A stretch of DNA of 60,000 nt from Mesostigma viride (GCA_009746045.1 RPFO01000102.1:754322-814321), one strand, 5' to 3'; counted from the first letter of the stretch, positions 20,011-32,307 are shown. Numbers and translations are program-made. The notes: a model not told the origin generated them from the sequence alone.

Positions 20011-21196
20011 TCAATGATCAGCAGCCTTGCCCTTGCCCTTGTCCTGGGATGGACCAGCCTTGTCCTTGCTGCCACCCTGAGCTGGCTTGCTCTGACCTTC
20101 CTGCCTCAGGTACGAGGGACACTCATTCCTGAAGTGACCCTTCCCCTGGCAGAAATAACATTCCACCTGACTGATGTCCCGTGAGGTCCCACTGCTGGGC
20201 CCAGCCTTGGGAGGACCACCCACCCTCTTGAAGTCAAACTGGGACTGTGGATGTCCCGACTTCGGCGGGGTCCCCCGTCCAGCCCTTCTGTCACGCCCCC
20301 TCCTGGACCTTCCTCGACCCCTTGAAGAGGTCTCAGGCCCTCTCGAGGGCGCTGGGCCCCCGTGGCCCGATCCCCTCATGGACTTAACCGTGGGTTCAGT
20401 GGCCTCCTCATCACCCTGACGAGGGCGCTTACCACCCACGTACTTGCCGCTGAAACACTCATACAACTGGTCCGTCATGGCTGCCCAGCCATGGACCTGT
20501 CGCATGTGGATGGTCACATTATCCATGGTGACCGGATCCAGCTGCAGCGACTTGAGAAAGTCGCCCATGGCCATCCGATCTGCGACGAAGAAGCCCTTGG
20601 CCATGGCGTCCTCCCTCAGCTTGACGAAGTCTTCAAAGGCGTGGACCACTAGCTGCCCCTTGATGGGCTTGTAGTCCAGGTATTCTTGCTTCAGGTGGGA
20701 CCCATCTATGGTCCTCTTGTCACTCAGGAACACCTGAGTCGCGTCATAAACGCCGCCCAGGTGTCCCCCGCCGCGTGTCGCTCCCGAACAAACTTGAACA
20801 GCCGCCTCGCCGACTGCCTTATGTAGGCACTAGACGCCAGGATGCGAAGCTTGTCACCGTTGTATATCTCCGTGTACAAGTTCATGTCCTCTAACATCCT
20901 CTCAGCATCCCGGGGCTGCCAATTGTCCTTGATGGACTGAAACTGGCCTAGCACCGCGTACCCCTCAGCCACGGTGGTCGCTTAGGCGCCGCTTGATCTG
21001 CGGCTGGCGCGTTCTGACCGCCCTGCGATCCTTGGCTCTGATTATCTGGCACCTCAGCCTGGTCTCCCAGCGCCTGGCCGTCCCCGCGTCCATCGCGTCC
21101 ACCGCGTCCATCGCGTCCATCTCGTCCATCCATCCCAGCGCCGCGCCGCGCGAAGCCCATAAAGCCCGCTTGTTGGTTGATAGCTCCATCATCCAT
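20011..21196 (-). pseudogene. gag: Copia-C gag with CCHC zinc knuckle
   Basis: Starts at ATG 21196 with a Gly/Asp/Arg repeat-rich N-terminus, then a helical capsid-like region and a basic RG-rich tail with one CCHC knuckle (CYFCQGKGHFRNEC, about 20120-20165). Two 1-nt indels (near 20965 and 20730) break the frame. It ends at a UGA (20011-20013) followed by CUU; pol continues in the same frame, so expression of pol would need readthrough. Gag packages element RNA. Confidence 0.85.
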
Positions 21197-21378
21197 GATG
21201 GCCTCTGTTCAGATCTGCTACAGCCAGCCAAGTGGCCAAGCAGCAATTAAAGCAATATAAGCTACTGAACAAGAAAGGAAAGTGCCAAGTGTTACCACTC
21301 AGGCAAGACCACCACGGCTGGCCCCAGGCGCGTCCTGGTTCTCCTTGTCGCTGTCGTCGTCGCTGTCGCTCACCACAA

Positions 21379-22214
21379 TCAGCTCTGGCACCCTGCTACC
21401 GCTGCGCCGTCGTCGACCCGCTGTCGGCCCGCGATGACTGAATCGTCACCGTTGGTATAGTAGACAGGTGACAACCCGTCGTTGGCACCCCGCGGATTGT
21501 ATCTTGGCACCTCGTGGTCGCCAAGTGCCTCGTCGCCTAGCCCAGCGACGCCCCCTGCTCCCACCTCAAGGTCACTATCGTACCCAAGAGGTGCAAACTC
21601 TTCCCAACGCGTCACACGAACGCGAAGGGGGGGGCAGTTCCTGAAAAGGAACCCTTGCTCGCTCCGGAAACCTGCCGACTCTTGCCGCGCGCTGTCCTCC
21701 GGTGATGGCTTCCGCTGTCGCCCCGACCTCTGCAAGCCGCCTGTATGCTCCGCTCCGCGTCGTTCACGCCTAACTGGCCCCGCTGCAACACCCTCGTCGC
21801 CGATGACGCCTGCGAAAGTACGTGGTACACCCGCACCCGCTGCTGTCGGTACAAACTCGTGTCGCCCTGCGCCAGCTGCCTCCGCAACCTCGCCTCGCCT
21901 TGCCGCCAACTCCGCCGCACTCGCTCAGCTACTGCTGTAATCACCGTCTGGATGCCGACCAAACCGTGAAGCTCCTGCTCGAGGTCGTCGATGCTCCGGT
22001 GCTCCGGAATGACGATGGTTTGTACGTGCCGCAGAATTCGCTCCCAATCTTCGACCTGGTCGTCGACGAATTGCACGAAGCTGCGATTAACAGGCGGACG
22101 ATCTGCAAGCAATAAAGATAGATCCCGAACGACACGACGCAATTCAGGCGAAATCGAACCCCCAGCAGACTGCCGAAACCGGAAATCCTGCTGCCGTTGT
22201 TCTTCCTGCACCAT
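21379..22214 (-). pseudogene. Copia-C ORF0, upstream of gag
   Basis: ATG at 22214, about 95 nt after the 5' LTR once Copia-B is removed. About 270 codons with one frame change near 21730. The first 150 residues are strongly helical, rich in Arg, Glu, Gln and Val (ELRRVVRDLSLLLADRP, then RSIDDLEQEL); the end is acidic and Gly-rich. It occupies the same place as the ORF0 of Copia-A and Copia-B but has no clear sequence identity with them by eye. Function unknown; a nucleic-acid-binding or capsid-related role is only a guess. Confidence 0.6.
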
Positions 22215-22295
22215 TCACCACCGGACGAGCTCCTCGCGTCGTCAACGCTGCACACCGCAACCGGCAACGACCCTCCTGGCCGTTCCGCTGAGACT

Positions 22296-25200
22296 AGTTA
22301 GTCTAAGTCTCCCGCCTGTAGCCTAAGTGGACACGTGCCAGCACCGCCGGCGCCCAATTGGGTACTGGGACGGTGCTGGACTAGATCAGTCGTGGCATGG
22401 ACACGTGGCTAGACTCAGTATGTGATGAGCCGGTACCTCAGTACCGGGACTGTAGTTGTCATGTTAGGACTGACTAGATCAGGTTGTAACTGATAGGTTA
22501 GTCCGTACAAGATCAGTAAGTTAGTTTAACCCCTAAATGGGCAGAAATACTGCCGATGCATCGGCTGTAACTTCACAATTTTGCAAACCAGATGCCATCC
22601 AACCCACCCATATCCAATGGCTGTCCTTGGGGGCCAAGCATGTCCATGAGTTGCCCTTCGGGTTGGTATATCACAACCTTACATATATGCAGGGTAGGCC
22701 ATGTATAACTGCCGTCAAAGTCAGGGGGGTCAAGACGAGCGTTTTCATTTTTGGTAGAATGTGCATTTTGAATTATGTTGTAAGAGCTAGGCACCTACCA
22801 CTTCAGGGATGATAAACAATTAGTTGCTGAACAGTTTGAGCCATTGGGGTCATCATTTGGGTGGGTATGCCAGCAGTTACACCCAGTACAGCCCATAGGG
22901 GTACCGTTGGTAAAAAGCAACCAAGGGGGTAGGAGTGGGCATACTACCTACTAATACCTACTAATATGGCCCCCAACCATGCCACACAATACATTTCCCT
23001 TCCACAATGATGGGGAAACATAACTGCATCATCACACTGCCCTTACATGGCACCTATGTGCAGGTGCCACCTTGTCCATGCACGTAGGTAACGTGGTACG
23101 GATACCCTACGTAAGGCATGCATTCTAGGAGGCAGCCACCAACAAACTAGTGATTTTAAGCCTATTTCAGCTTGCCCTAGCAAGGATAAACTAGGCCTAA
23201 GCTGCTATAGCTTGCCAGGTGATGGCCAGCACACCTGGTGGCACATGCTGACAATGGGAAGCTTCTACTCACCGGTTACATGCTTGATGATGCCACAGAG
23301 ACCAGCCAACTGCCTCACACTCATGCAATATGTGTGTGGGAAATGTATAACAAACATATATGGAGGTATTCAAACCCATACAGCATCTAAAACTTATCAC
23401 CATCACACTGTGGCAGGTCAACTGACTGAGGGAAGCATCTAAGAAGGGTGTTTTAGAAAGGGGCCAGGCCAGGGTCAAGAAAGAGCATGAATAATGCAAA
23501 AAGAATGTGCTACACAAGCTAGAACGTATATATAAACGTCAAACATCGATAGGAAAACGATGCTGAAGCTTTACCAGGCATGGATGGCGTTACCTTGGCC
23601 CAGGCGGTGGCCGCAAAATGGCGCATTTCGGCACACCAAAGTTGTGCAGCATGGTCGCTGGATTCGGCGATTTCTGGCCACCCTTGCACGTTTACGACTA
23701 CTATGTATCATAAAAAGTACAAAGAAACCAATATATCCTTTAAAATACGCCGGAAAGGTATTGCTGTCAACGTTTCTATCGTCCGGCCTGATCGCAGTTT
23801 TTTCCAGCAAGAACGCTGCCGACACCTATCAAATGGCATTCCCGCGGTCCAAAAATTGGCCTGTGTGATCTTTAGGACGTATAAAATCAATTTCCTAAGT
23901 TTGGTCAGAAAATTCGAACGAAAACGTAAATGCCATGCGTGGGCGCAAGCCGCCATGGCCAGGTCGTCGTTTTCCGGAATGCACGTTGTACGTGAAAAAG
24001 TACCCTGACCCCTTGTACTTTGACCGGCCAGAACACCTCTATAACTTTGTCAGAAGTATGCAAACCCTAGTACCATGCTGTGAGGAAAATTATAAACTTT
24101 CGATCTTCTCAGCTAAACTTTTCCTAATTCTCAATAGTTTTCGCGGCATTTGGTCCCCCGAGAAGGGGCCGACGTGTCGGCTGCAGCGCTTCGTTTAGAC
24201 TTTTTTCCACAGCCGGCACCGCGCCGGCAACAATTTTCCTTGGCCGGTAGCCGGCGAATGCCGGCCAATAGCCGGCGTAGGCCGGCCACGAGCTGGCCAA
24301 GTACCTGGCTCTGTGGACTGAGGAGTGTGGAGGCACTCATGGAACGCGGGAATGATGCTGGTTGATAAACTTGATAGATGTTTGAAAACTACACCCCTCA
24401 CATTGTTTGTTTTACTAAATAATTATGAGGCGCGGCGTCGACCACCTGCAACGATAAATAAAACAAAAGATTCTTTTAATTTTTTAAAAAATAATTATTC
24501 CTGAGCGTACTCCCCTGTCGTTTTTCATAGCTACCAAACAAACAAAGAAAGTGTAAATAAATATTCTTTGACTGCCCAACTGAAGCGCTTCTTTTGCGGT
24601 AAAAAACAAAGAATCTCTGGCTGAAAAATTTGCTCAGTTTTACTAGCCGTCAAAAGAGCAGTGCAGCCTAGTGCAGCCGGCTGGGTAGCCTGGGTTATAA
24701 AACAAACAAAGAATTATTAAATTTCGCAGCTAGTTCAACGGTTGTTTGGTAACCAAACAAACAAACTAATCACTAATTAATTGGACGGGCACATTAGCAC
24801 TTGCAACCAATAAAACGCTTTTTTCTAATTCCAAAATGCAAGGGGTGCCGGCGCTGCGGTGTTGTTGTTGTTGTTCTTGTTGTGTCCCACGCCGCACATG
24901 GGCAGCAGAGAATCTACAGAGGCCGAGGGCCGGATACCGTATATTAGGCTGCGGTGTAAGTTGTGTACCTTACAGCATGAGGTGGGCCCCGCCGCGCCGG
25001 CACCTAGGAGAGCCAGCCGTCTGGCCGGATCCGCGCCGGGTACTTTTCTCCACAGCCGGATCCGTCCGGATCCGGCAGCCGGATCCGACGGATCCGGCTG
25101 TAAACGAAGCGCTGGTCGGCTGTAACTCAGTTTTAGGCGGAAAATCGGCAGCCAGACCATTTAGGGGTTAACTTACGCAAAGTCTGGCCAGCCATCGTTG

Positions 25201-25314
25201 ACGGCTGGCCAGCAGTATATGTGCCATTCTATCCTAATGCCAAGGTGTCTCGTCGTTCACGCACACTCGCCATTTGGCAGTGCCCAAGCATTCCAAGCTT
25301 CGTGTTGCATAACT
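22296..25314 (+). repeat. Copia-B 5' LTR, interrupted
   Basis: 22296-22529 and 25168-25314 together match the 376-bp 3' LTR with a single extra T near 22385. The gap is the piggyBac-like insertion, the TTAA of the empty site being 41859-41862. It ends CATAACT. It contains the inverted repeat CTGGCCAGCC/GGCTGGCCAG at 25184-25212 and CGGTACC-TCA-GTACCG-like palindromes near 22431. Confidence 0.92.
22530..25167. mobile_element. Non-autonomous piggyBac-like element in Copia-B LTR
   Basis: 2,638 bp with perfect 11-bp terminal inverted repeats CCCCTAAATGG, flanked by TTAA duplications (22526-22529, 25168-25171). TTAA target and C-rich termini are hallmarks of the piggyBac superfamily. No transposase ORF. 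Subterminal sequence has repeated GCCGGC-type (24245-24292) and CCGGATCC-type (25023-25105) motifs. The middle (about 22950-24060) is related to the insertion in Copia-A1. AT-rich at 24400-24800. Confidence 0.82.
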
Positions 25315-25388
25315 TGCATTAAAAACTCCAAAAACATACACACAACAGAACGACGAGCGTTCATTTCGCGAACAAAAACAACCCATTC

Positions 25389-26004
25389 AGTTGAATGAGA
25401 GTTTACCACCGAGGGAATCCATGGCTCTTGCAGGAAAGTTGCCTTTATTATAATGAACAAACACAGACGTAAGTCACGTCAAGTCCGAGACTGCACGTAG
25501 CACAGACGACAGGGTCGTTGTGCCAAGAGAGCGTGCACGCAAGAGCTAGCGCCCCAGTGTGACCAAGTCACTCATATAGCTTGCTAGGGACGCGTCCAAG
25601 TATTCAGCTGCACTGTCACAGCTGAACTGTCAATCAATTGATTACACAGACTCTGGCACGCCTTTGGCGCGCAGATCTATCAATTGTCCATACGGCTAGT
25701 CCTGTGGACCTATCCGTACACTAGTCAGCATCAATTGTCTCATAGGTCCTGGCGCGCTACAGTGCGCCTACCTATCAATTGACCATCAAGTCCTGTACAA
25801 GTCCTGTCAACGTCCTGCGGACTATCAAAGTGACACTTGTACATCCTGTGTCCGTACGCGCCCACAGTGGCGCGCCGGGTACTGTCGGCACAGCCTAGGA
25901 AACGTCATAACTTTTACGTTCCTTAACCAAATGAGGCGTTCAAGGTGCCGTTGGAAAGAGCGTAACAATCTCTATCCATCTAACGTAAATCCTTTACGTT
26001 AACT
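25389..26004 (-). repeat. Copia-A1 3' LTR
   Basis: 616 bp, AGTTGAATG to CGTTAACT on the plus strand. It contains four CAATTG cores at about 25635-25780 and AATAAA (minus strand) near 25445. The PPT AAGAAAAGAAGGG (minus strand) adjoins at 26005-26024. Confidence 0.94.
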
Positions 26005-26120
26005 CCAATCCCTTCTTTTCTTTAGGGATCACATCCCCTGCCAGGGACCCTTGAAGTAGCTTGAAATGTCCTTCACTCCAGCTTGAAGCTTGAACAAATG
26101 TCTTTAACACGTCGTACGTC
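26005..26120 (-). other. Copia-A1 3' end before the LTR
   Basis: Polypurine tract (minus strand) followed by unremarkable sequence up to the hairpin-bounded insertion. Confidence 0.6.
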
Positions 26121-27811
26121 AAAACTCAGTCCTAAAAATAGGACTGAGTATGCCAACTTTGAGATCATGTAGCGGTAAGGGTAGGGGGGTACCCCATATG
26201 TTTGATATGCATCAGAGCACTCAATATCATGCTAATGCTTGGGCATATGCCTAAAAAATCATATGTTGACCAAATCATGTAAAATTTTACAAGGGTGTCA
26301 ACCCATGCTCGCGATTTGGCAATTTTCTGTGGAAGGACGAGTTGGGAAAATTCAATAAAATCCATATGCATGTTGAAAAAATATAGGCGTGTAAACAATA
26401 TAGTTCTTGAAACATGGCAAAAAACTGGGCTCAATTTGGCCACAGCCTCTACCTGAAACTCACCAAAAACCACCAGCCCTAAGAATGGGTTTCGAGGTTG
26501 CTAGCAATGTGCAAGCATGTAAGTGCGGTCATACTACACACCACCGTGGCAACCAACCATGCCAATCAACTCATTTCCCTTCTAGCATAACAGGAAAACA
26601 TACTTGCATCATCATATTGCAGTTATATTATACCTTAGTATATGTGTGAGAGCCTATGCACGCACGTAGGGAATGGGCATTGATACCTACCTACAAAGGG
26701 TTTTATTATGAGCCTTAACCACCAATATAATGGGTAGGTTAAGCATATTTCAATTGTTTTTAACAAGAATAGAGATGGCTAACACTGTTTTGCCTTGCCA
26801 TGGCATGGCCAACATACTTGCTGGCACATGATGACAGTGGTTTATCACCAAGATTCTTCACTCACCCATATAAGCTTGAAAGCACGCTGGATGCAGCCCA
26901 TGGCCATACAATCACGCAGTATGAACGTAGCAAAAGAATAACTAACATCTATGAAGGTATTTAAACCCATACAGCGCCTAAAAAACTGCAAAAGTACACT
27001 AGGGTAAGGCAAATGCCTGGTAACATCATAAAAAATGGGGGGTTTAGAGAGGGGCAGGCAACGGTCAAGAAAGCGCATCAAGATTCGAAACTGACAGCGC
27101 CTTGCAAGCTCAAACTCATGTAAAAACATAACAAAACGATGAGGTGACGATATTTCAGCTTTACCGTGCACGGATGGCGTTATCTTGGCCCAGGCGGTGC
27201 CCGCAAAAGTGACACTTGCGGCACACAAACCATGACATGACAGAGTGGTCGAAATCATCAAATCTTTACTGCCACTGACTTAATTCTACACACATGCATG
27301 ATAATAAGTAGAAAGAAGCATATAAACCCTTCGAACTGCACCGTAAAGTAAATTTAGTCATCAATTCCGTCAACCTGCCTGGTCGCAGTTTTTTCCAGCA
27401 AGAGCAGTGCCGACACCTGGTAAATCGCATCCCCGGGAGCTAAAAATTGGTTTGTGTCATCTTTAGGACATATAAAAACTATTTCCTGGGTTTTACCAGC
27501 TAAATCGTCCGCAAACGTAAACTGCATGCATGGGCGCAAGCCGCCATGGCTAGGTCGTGCATTTCCGGAACTCACGTTTCACGTGAAAAAGTACCCTTAC
27601 CACCTGTACTTTGACCGTACATTTAGCCGCCCAAACAAAATCCAAAAAAATCGCAAAAATATGTCTAAGAAAGGTCATTTCACGTAGTATTTGAATAAAT
27701 TTTGAGGGAATTTTTTTGACAAACATTCCGACTTGGGCGAATTTTCTACGAAACCCAAAAACTCAGTCCTAAGAATAGGACTGAGTTCAACTCAGTCCTA
27801 AGAATAGGTGC
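26121..27811. mobile_element. Hairpin-bounded insertion in Copia-A1 3' region
   Basis: About 1.7 kb bounded by palindromes: ACTCAGTCCTA-4 nt-TAGGACTGAGT at 26125-26150 and again at 27762-27787, the right end followed by a further partial copy to about 27810. No transposase ORF. About 26500-27620 is recognisably related to 22950-24060 of the piggyBac-like element. No empty site is available in the window because Copia-A2 is interrupted nearby, so the exact ends are uncertain. Confidence 0.55.
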
Positions 27812-28681
27812 AGTGACGAACGATGGCCATTGCCATTGCCATTCCCCCAGCCCTTTCTTTTAAGGAACTGGAAAAGAAACAGATCTGCCACAGGGAAAAC
27901 CATTTCATGAGAAATGGATAAAAACCTATGGAAGTCGGTGGCATTACAGAGTACCACCAGATATTAGAAACACACAAAATTAAATACATACAGGTTAATT
28001 CTATGAGGTCTTCTCCAGGAATTAATCCCATCACCTCGGTAGAGCCTCCAGTACAATGACCTTCTGGCGGTGAGTTACATTAATCCCAGATACTAATCCC
28101 ATAAAACCCAGTACATATCTAATATAAGCACAATAAATCCATGACAATTGAAATACCACTTGACAAAGTAAGACGTATTACAATAGTTTCCCCGTCATAC
28201 TCTCAACAGGTTAGTATTGGCGCCCGTCTTATGGCGCCCGTCTACTTGTCAGATGATAAATTGCCACAGCAAACAAATGACAAAATGAAACACATAGGCA
28301 ACAATTAAATCCTGCCCTGGGGAACTAGGGAAGTCTGAACAGGTAAAACACCTGAGCAGGCCAGCTTGTAGAAACATAATACCAGGGAATCGAACCCCGC
28401 CCTATAAACCCCAGAATAAAGGTTCCCAGACCATTGTGAGAGGTATGTACAAATATACATTTCTTTTTAAATAGAATACATGGTCTGTAATGGACCTGTC
28501 AACCTTGTGTAGTCAACAGCATGAACCCCAGCCAAAACCTGGCTGTATCCTGATTAAAATCAGAGTGAGTGTACCATGGTCCATGAGCCTTAGTACAGAC
28601 TAAAATACAGGTATTATGCCAGTCACAATGCTGACACTACCACACAATCTGCTCTCCAATGCCCTATAACCAGGCACCAGC
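27812..28681 (-). other. Copia-A1 3' untranslated region
   Basis: Matches 57081-57827 of Copia-A2 in inverse orientation up to about 27940. It contains the T-arm-like sequence at 28381-28402 and two GACGGGCGCC copies near 28215-28240. No ORF. Confidence 0.7.
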
Positions 28682-31600
28682 TTAGACAGCTTGCTGAGAT
28701 GGGTCCATCAGAGACTGAAGAACCTTGTATTGCACTGCTGCCTTCTGCACTAGCTTGGTCAAAGCATCAGCAGGATTGTCAACCCCAGGGATATGCTCAA
28801 TATTGGCCAAGGAGGACAATTCCTTAAGAAGGAGATAATCCAAGTCCCTACTTCTGGCCATCTGCCTGTGCACAAACTGCACCATCCCCATGGAGTCTGT
28901 TTTTAGAAGAGTGGTAACCTGAAGTGGCCAAGGAGTGTTAGAAGTCATCTGATGAAGCAACTCCTTCAGATAAAGGCTTGTGTGAATGCCTTCACAAATA
29001 GCCCTGCATTCTGCCACATCACTACTGACAGCCACCCGTTTGTGCAGGCGACTGAACCAGCTCACCAAACTCCCCAGGCCTTCCTGTCTGAGCACAAAGA
29101 GCCCTGCAGCCCTGCCCCTGACCTTGGAGACCTGCCTGCTGTCCATTGAGCTATCCACATACAGCTCCATGCAAATGGGTTGTGATAAATCCACTGCAGA
29201 CAACAGAATGCCAGACGAAGCCCTGACCTGATCAGCCACCTTGGCAGACCCTAGCTCTGTCAGCATGTCATCAGGCAACCTGGCTATGACCATAAGGTCT
29301 GGCCTGGAAATGCCTGCCACCCAAGCAACCATGCCCCTCACCATGGGACACAGTGCCTGTGTGATGACTGGAGGAAGCTTGCTAATGAGGGTCTCTTGAT
29401 AATCGTTGCCCCCCACCAGCAGCATACGCCACTCCCCCCCTTCTTCACCAGTGTGGCCTCCATGCCCACAAACAGGAGAGGCTCATTCTCCACCTGCCAT
29501 TGCTCCCTACCCAGAGGAAACTTGGACTTAATGATGGAGATCAGCTCCTTAAGCCACGACGTGGGAGCTATCAGATGTAGGTCATCCCCGTGCAGCGAAG
29601 CATACACTGGTAGGCCTTCCCATTGCCCCAGAAACAGACAGGGGTCTACAGGAGAAACCTTCAAGTTGCAATGCTCCTTCAGGAAACGGTTGAGAGTCTC
29701 CCTCCAGATTATTGGACTTGACCTCAGGCCCTCCAGGCCCTTGAGGATTTTAAGGAACTCAGTGTGAATGTCCCTTTTCCATACAGCAGGCACCCTGACA
29801 TAGAAAGGCGTCTTGCCCTCCCACTTTTCCTGTGCCACATCTGCATCCCCCTCCAGAAATGCCCTCTTGAAGTCTACCACCACTGAGCCATAGTCCAAGC
29901 CCTTGTTGAGAAGGCCTAGAAATACACACAGCAGCAGCCTCCAAGTGTCATGCAGCATGCCAGGGGTATACAACTCCTCAGCGGTGCACTCACCAGTACC
30001 CTTGAACTCATTCAGTACTGGCCTGACGTGTGGTACCTTGACCCCGTCCACCTCCTTCATCTTGATGACAAACTTGAGCTTGAGTAGACGTCGTGCAGGA
30101 GGCAGGTCATTGACAGGTTCCACGCATTTCTTGGAGATCCAGTCCTCCCCAGATTTAATCAGACCCAGTGTGACCTGGGGACACATAATGGGAGAGGACA
30201 TGAGCTTCACCAGGCCTTGGTAGTTTATAGGGCTGTGTCCAGCAAGTGAGTGAGGACCAATGCCCAAACTGCTTGGATGACTAGCAGCTGGCAATATGAG
30301 GTCATCAACCAAGGGCTCCTGCCCCTGGCACACTTGCACACGCTTAACCGTCCTGGTTACTGCACGTGATAGGTGAGTGGTCCTGAAATTAATCAGTGGG
30401 ACCTGACCAGCCCCTTCCTTAGTCAGGAGAGAGGACGTGATCACTACCCCATCCTGGCATAGGAAATTCTGCCCCAGAAGAGCAGGTCCCTGATAGCCCT
30501 CCAAGACACAAAAAGCAGTGTCCTGTCCAAGGATAGGAATGGATACCTCACCCAGTACCTTCACGTGTACCCCGCCACTGAAGTCAGACACAAACTGATA
30601 GCTGGGTTCAGTCATGCTGTACCCTGCTGCAGCTCTGGTCCCAATGATGGAAACCTGAGAATTAGTGTCTACCTCTAAGGCAGTGTCCAGCCCCAGATTG
30701 CCATGCCACCTGAGCTTGGCTACCTTGGGCTGCTTCTTGGCCCTTTGCAGAGCCCCAATTAATCCAGCCAAACTTGTCCCCCTGGGCTTGGTTAGAGCCT
30801 TGGGCTTGACAGTTGACTCCCCAGCTGTTGACCTTGCAGCCTGTTCAACAGGTACCTCTGCAACCTGGCCAGGGCTGACAGATTCCCCTGCAACAGATGT
30901 GGTCGTTGCATCAGTGATGTCACTTGGGACCTGAAAATCCTGCAGGTCCTGTGAGCCTTGTGCCTGACTGCCCTCATTCATCAGGTTAGGCTTGACATAT
31001 GACCAACTCAGCCGGTGCACATGCTTTGGTTCGTCCTCCATGCTGACCAAGCATGCGTGGCTAGCTTCATCAACCTGGGTAACCACCCCAGGACTCCAGC
31101 TACCACGTTTGCCATAAAGGCTAGGTTCCTTCCAAGCTAGGACCTTCTGACCCACTTGTGGCTCCAGCATCTTCCAACCCCGGTCCTTCTCCCTCAGCTT
31201 GGCAAAGGTGACATGTGCAGCATGTTTCCAGCCCTCCAGCACATGTGGTGGGCACAGGCCATGATATAGACCCATTGGGCTGACAGCAACTCCATCATAG
31301 TAGAAGTTAACCCTGCTGTTCAGCTGCTGCTCCACGTTCCTCAGCCATGCACTCCTGACAAGTGCAGGTGCAGATAAGGGTACCCAGTCTTCAGAGATAA
31401 TCAATTTCTTGACCTCCTGGATTGCCCTCTCTATAGCACCCTGCTGCCCATGAGCCTCCCTAGGTGTAACCAGCAACTCAGGAAGGGTGGGATCACCCTT
31501 GAGATGCTGAAACTGCATGTCCACCTGGATCCTTGTGGTAGGAAACTTGGCTCTTACATTCTGCAGGGCAGCCAGCAAGTACCTGTTCTTCATAGAAGGT

Positions 31601-32307
31601 AAATGCTCCAGCACCTTGTATTTTGTGTACCTGTCCACGCACACCAACAGTTGCATGCCCCTGATGTGTTGGATATCACACTGCAGATCACCAATGCTCT
31701 GAGGTATAGCTTTGGCATGTGATTTCCTGGGCTTGTTGGAGGACAACTGGCACTTACACCGTGAGGCAGCTTGCTGACACGCCTTAAGAAGGGGTGCCCT
31801 GCCCATACGGAAGGCAAAGTTGTTTGACAGAGAAGTGGCATGCCCAAACATGTTGTGGATTCGGGCACCCAACTCCTGGTACACAGAGGAAGCAGTCCCT
31901 GGCACAGTCAGGACTGTGCTGTCAGGTTGTCCAGCATCACCATGCTGTCTTCCATCCTGTTCTGACTCAGAGTCTGAGTCACCCTGCTCATGCCCAACAC
32001 CTGGACCGCCAGCAGGGACCACATGCATACCACCAGAGGCCTTCACACCCCTCTGTGGTTGTACATTGGTTTCTCTCAAAATGAGAGGTCCACCCTCGTG
32101 CCCAGCACAAGGATGCATGGGGTCAGACATTCTTACAGCTGCACCAGCTGTCAAGGACGTCTTCATAGGAACCTGTACCTCTCCAGGTGACCTGGGGCCA
32201 CCATGAACCTGGAGATCACCCTCTTGTTGCCCAGATATAAAATCTGCATTGGAGCACCTGGCCTCCCCCTTGGGTGAATTAAGGTGTGTAGGGGTTGCCT
32301 CAGACAG
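28682..32307 (-). pseudogene. pol: Copia-A1 pol polyprotein
   Basis: In frame with gag through a UGA. First ATG at 32166, after about 47 codons of the readthrough frame. Acidic low-complexity start, integrase (HNMFGHA and CKC zinc residues near 31750-31850; Asp in CDIQH at about 31670, Asp in VDMQF at about 31512, Glu in AIERA at about 31430; 29 residues between the last two), integrase tail (GKRGSW), retropepsin-like domain (VDTNSQVSIIG at about 30660; LLGQNFL at about 30475), RT (VDFKRAFLEGD at about 29870; HGDD at about 29585), RNase H (VDSSMD, SSDVAECRA, TDSMG, NPADALTK). A run of seven G near 29435, where A2 has eight, shifts the frame within RT; the rest is open to the stop at 28682. 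Confidence 0.92.

Noticed and set aside
24836-25171. Open frames at the right end of the piggyBac-like element
   Set aside because: They run through CCGGATCC repeats and the terminal repeat and have no protein-like features.
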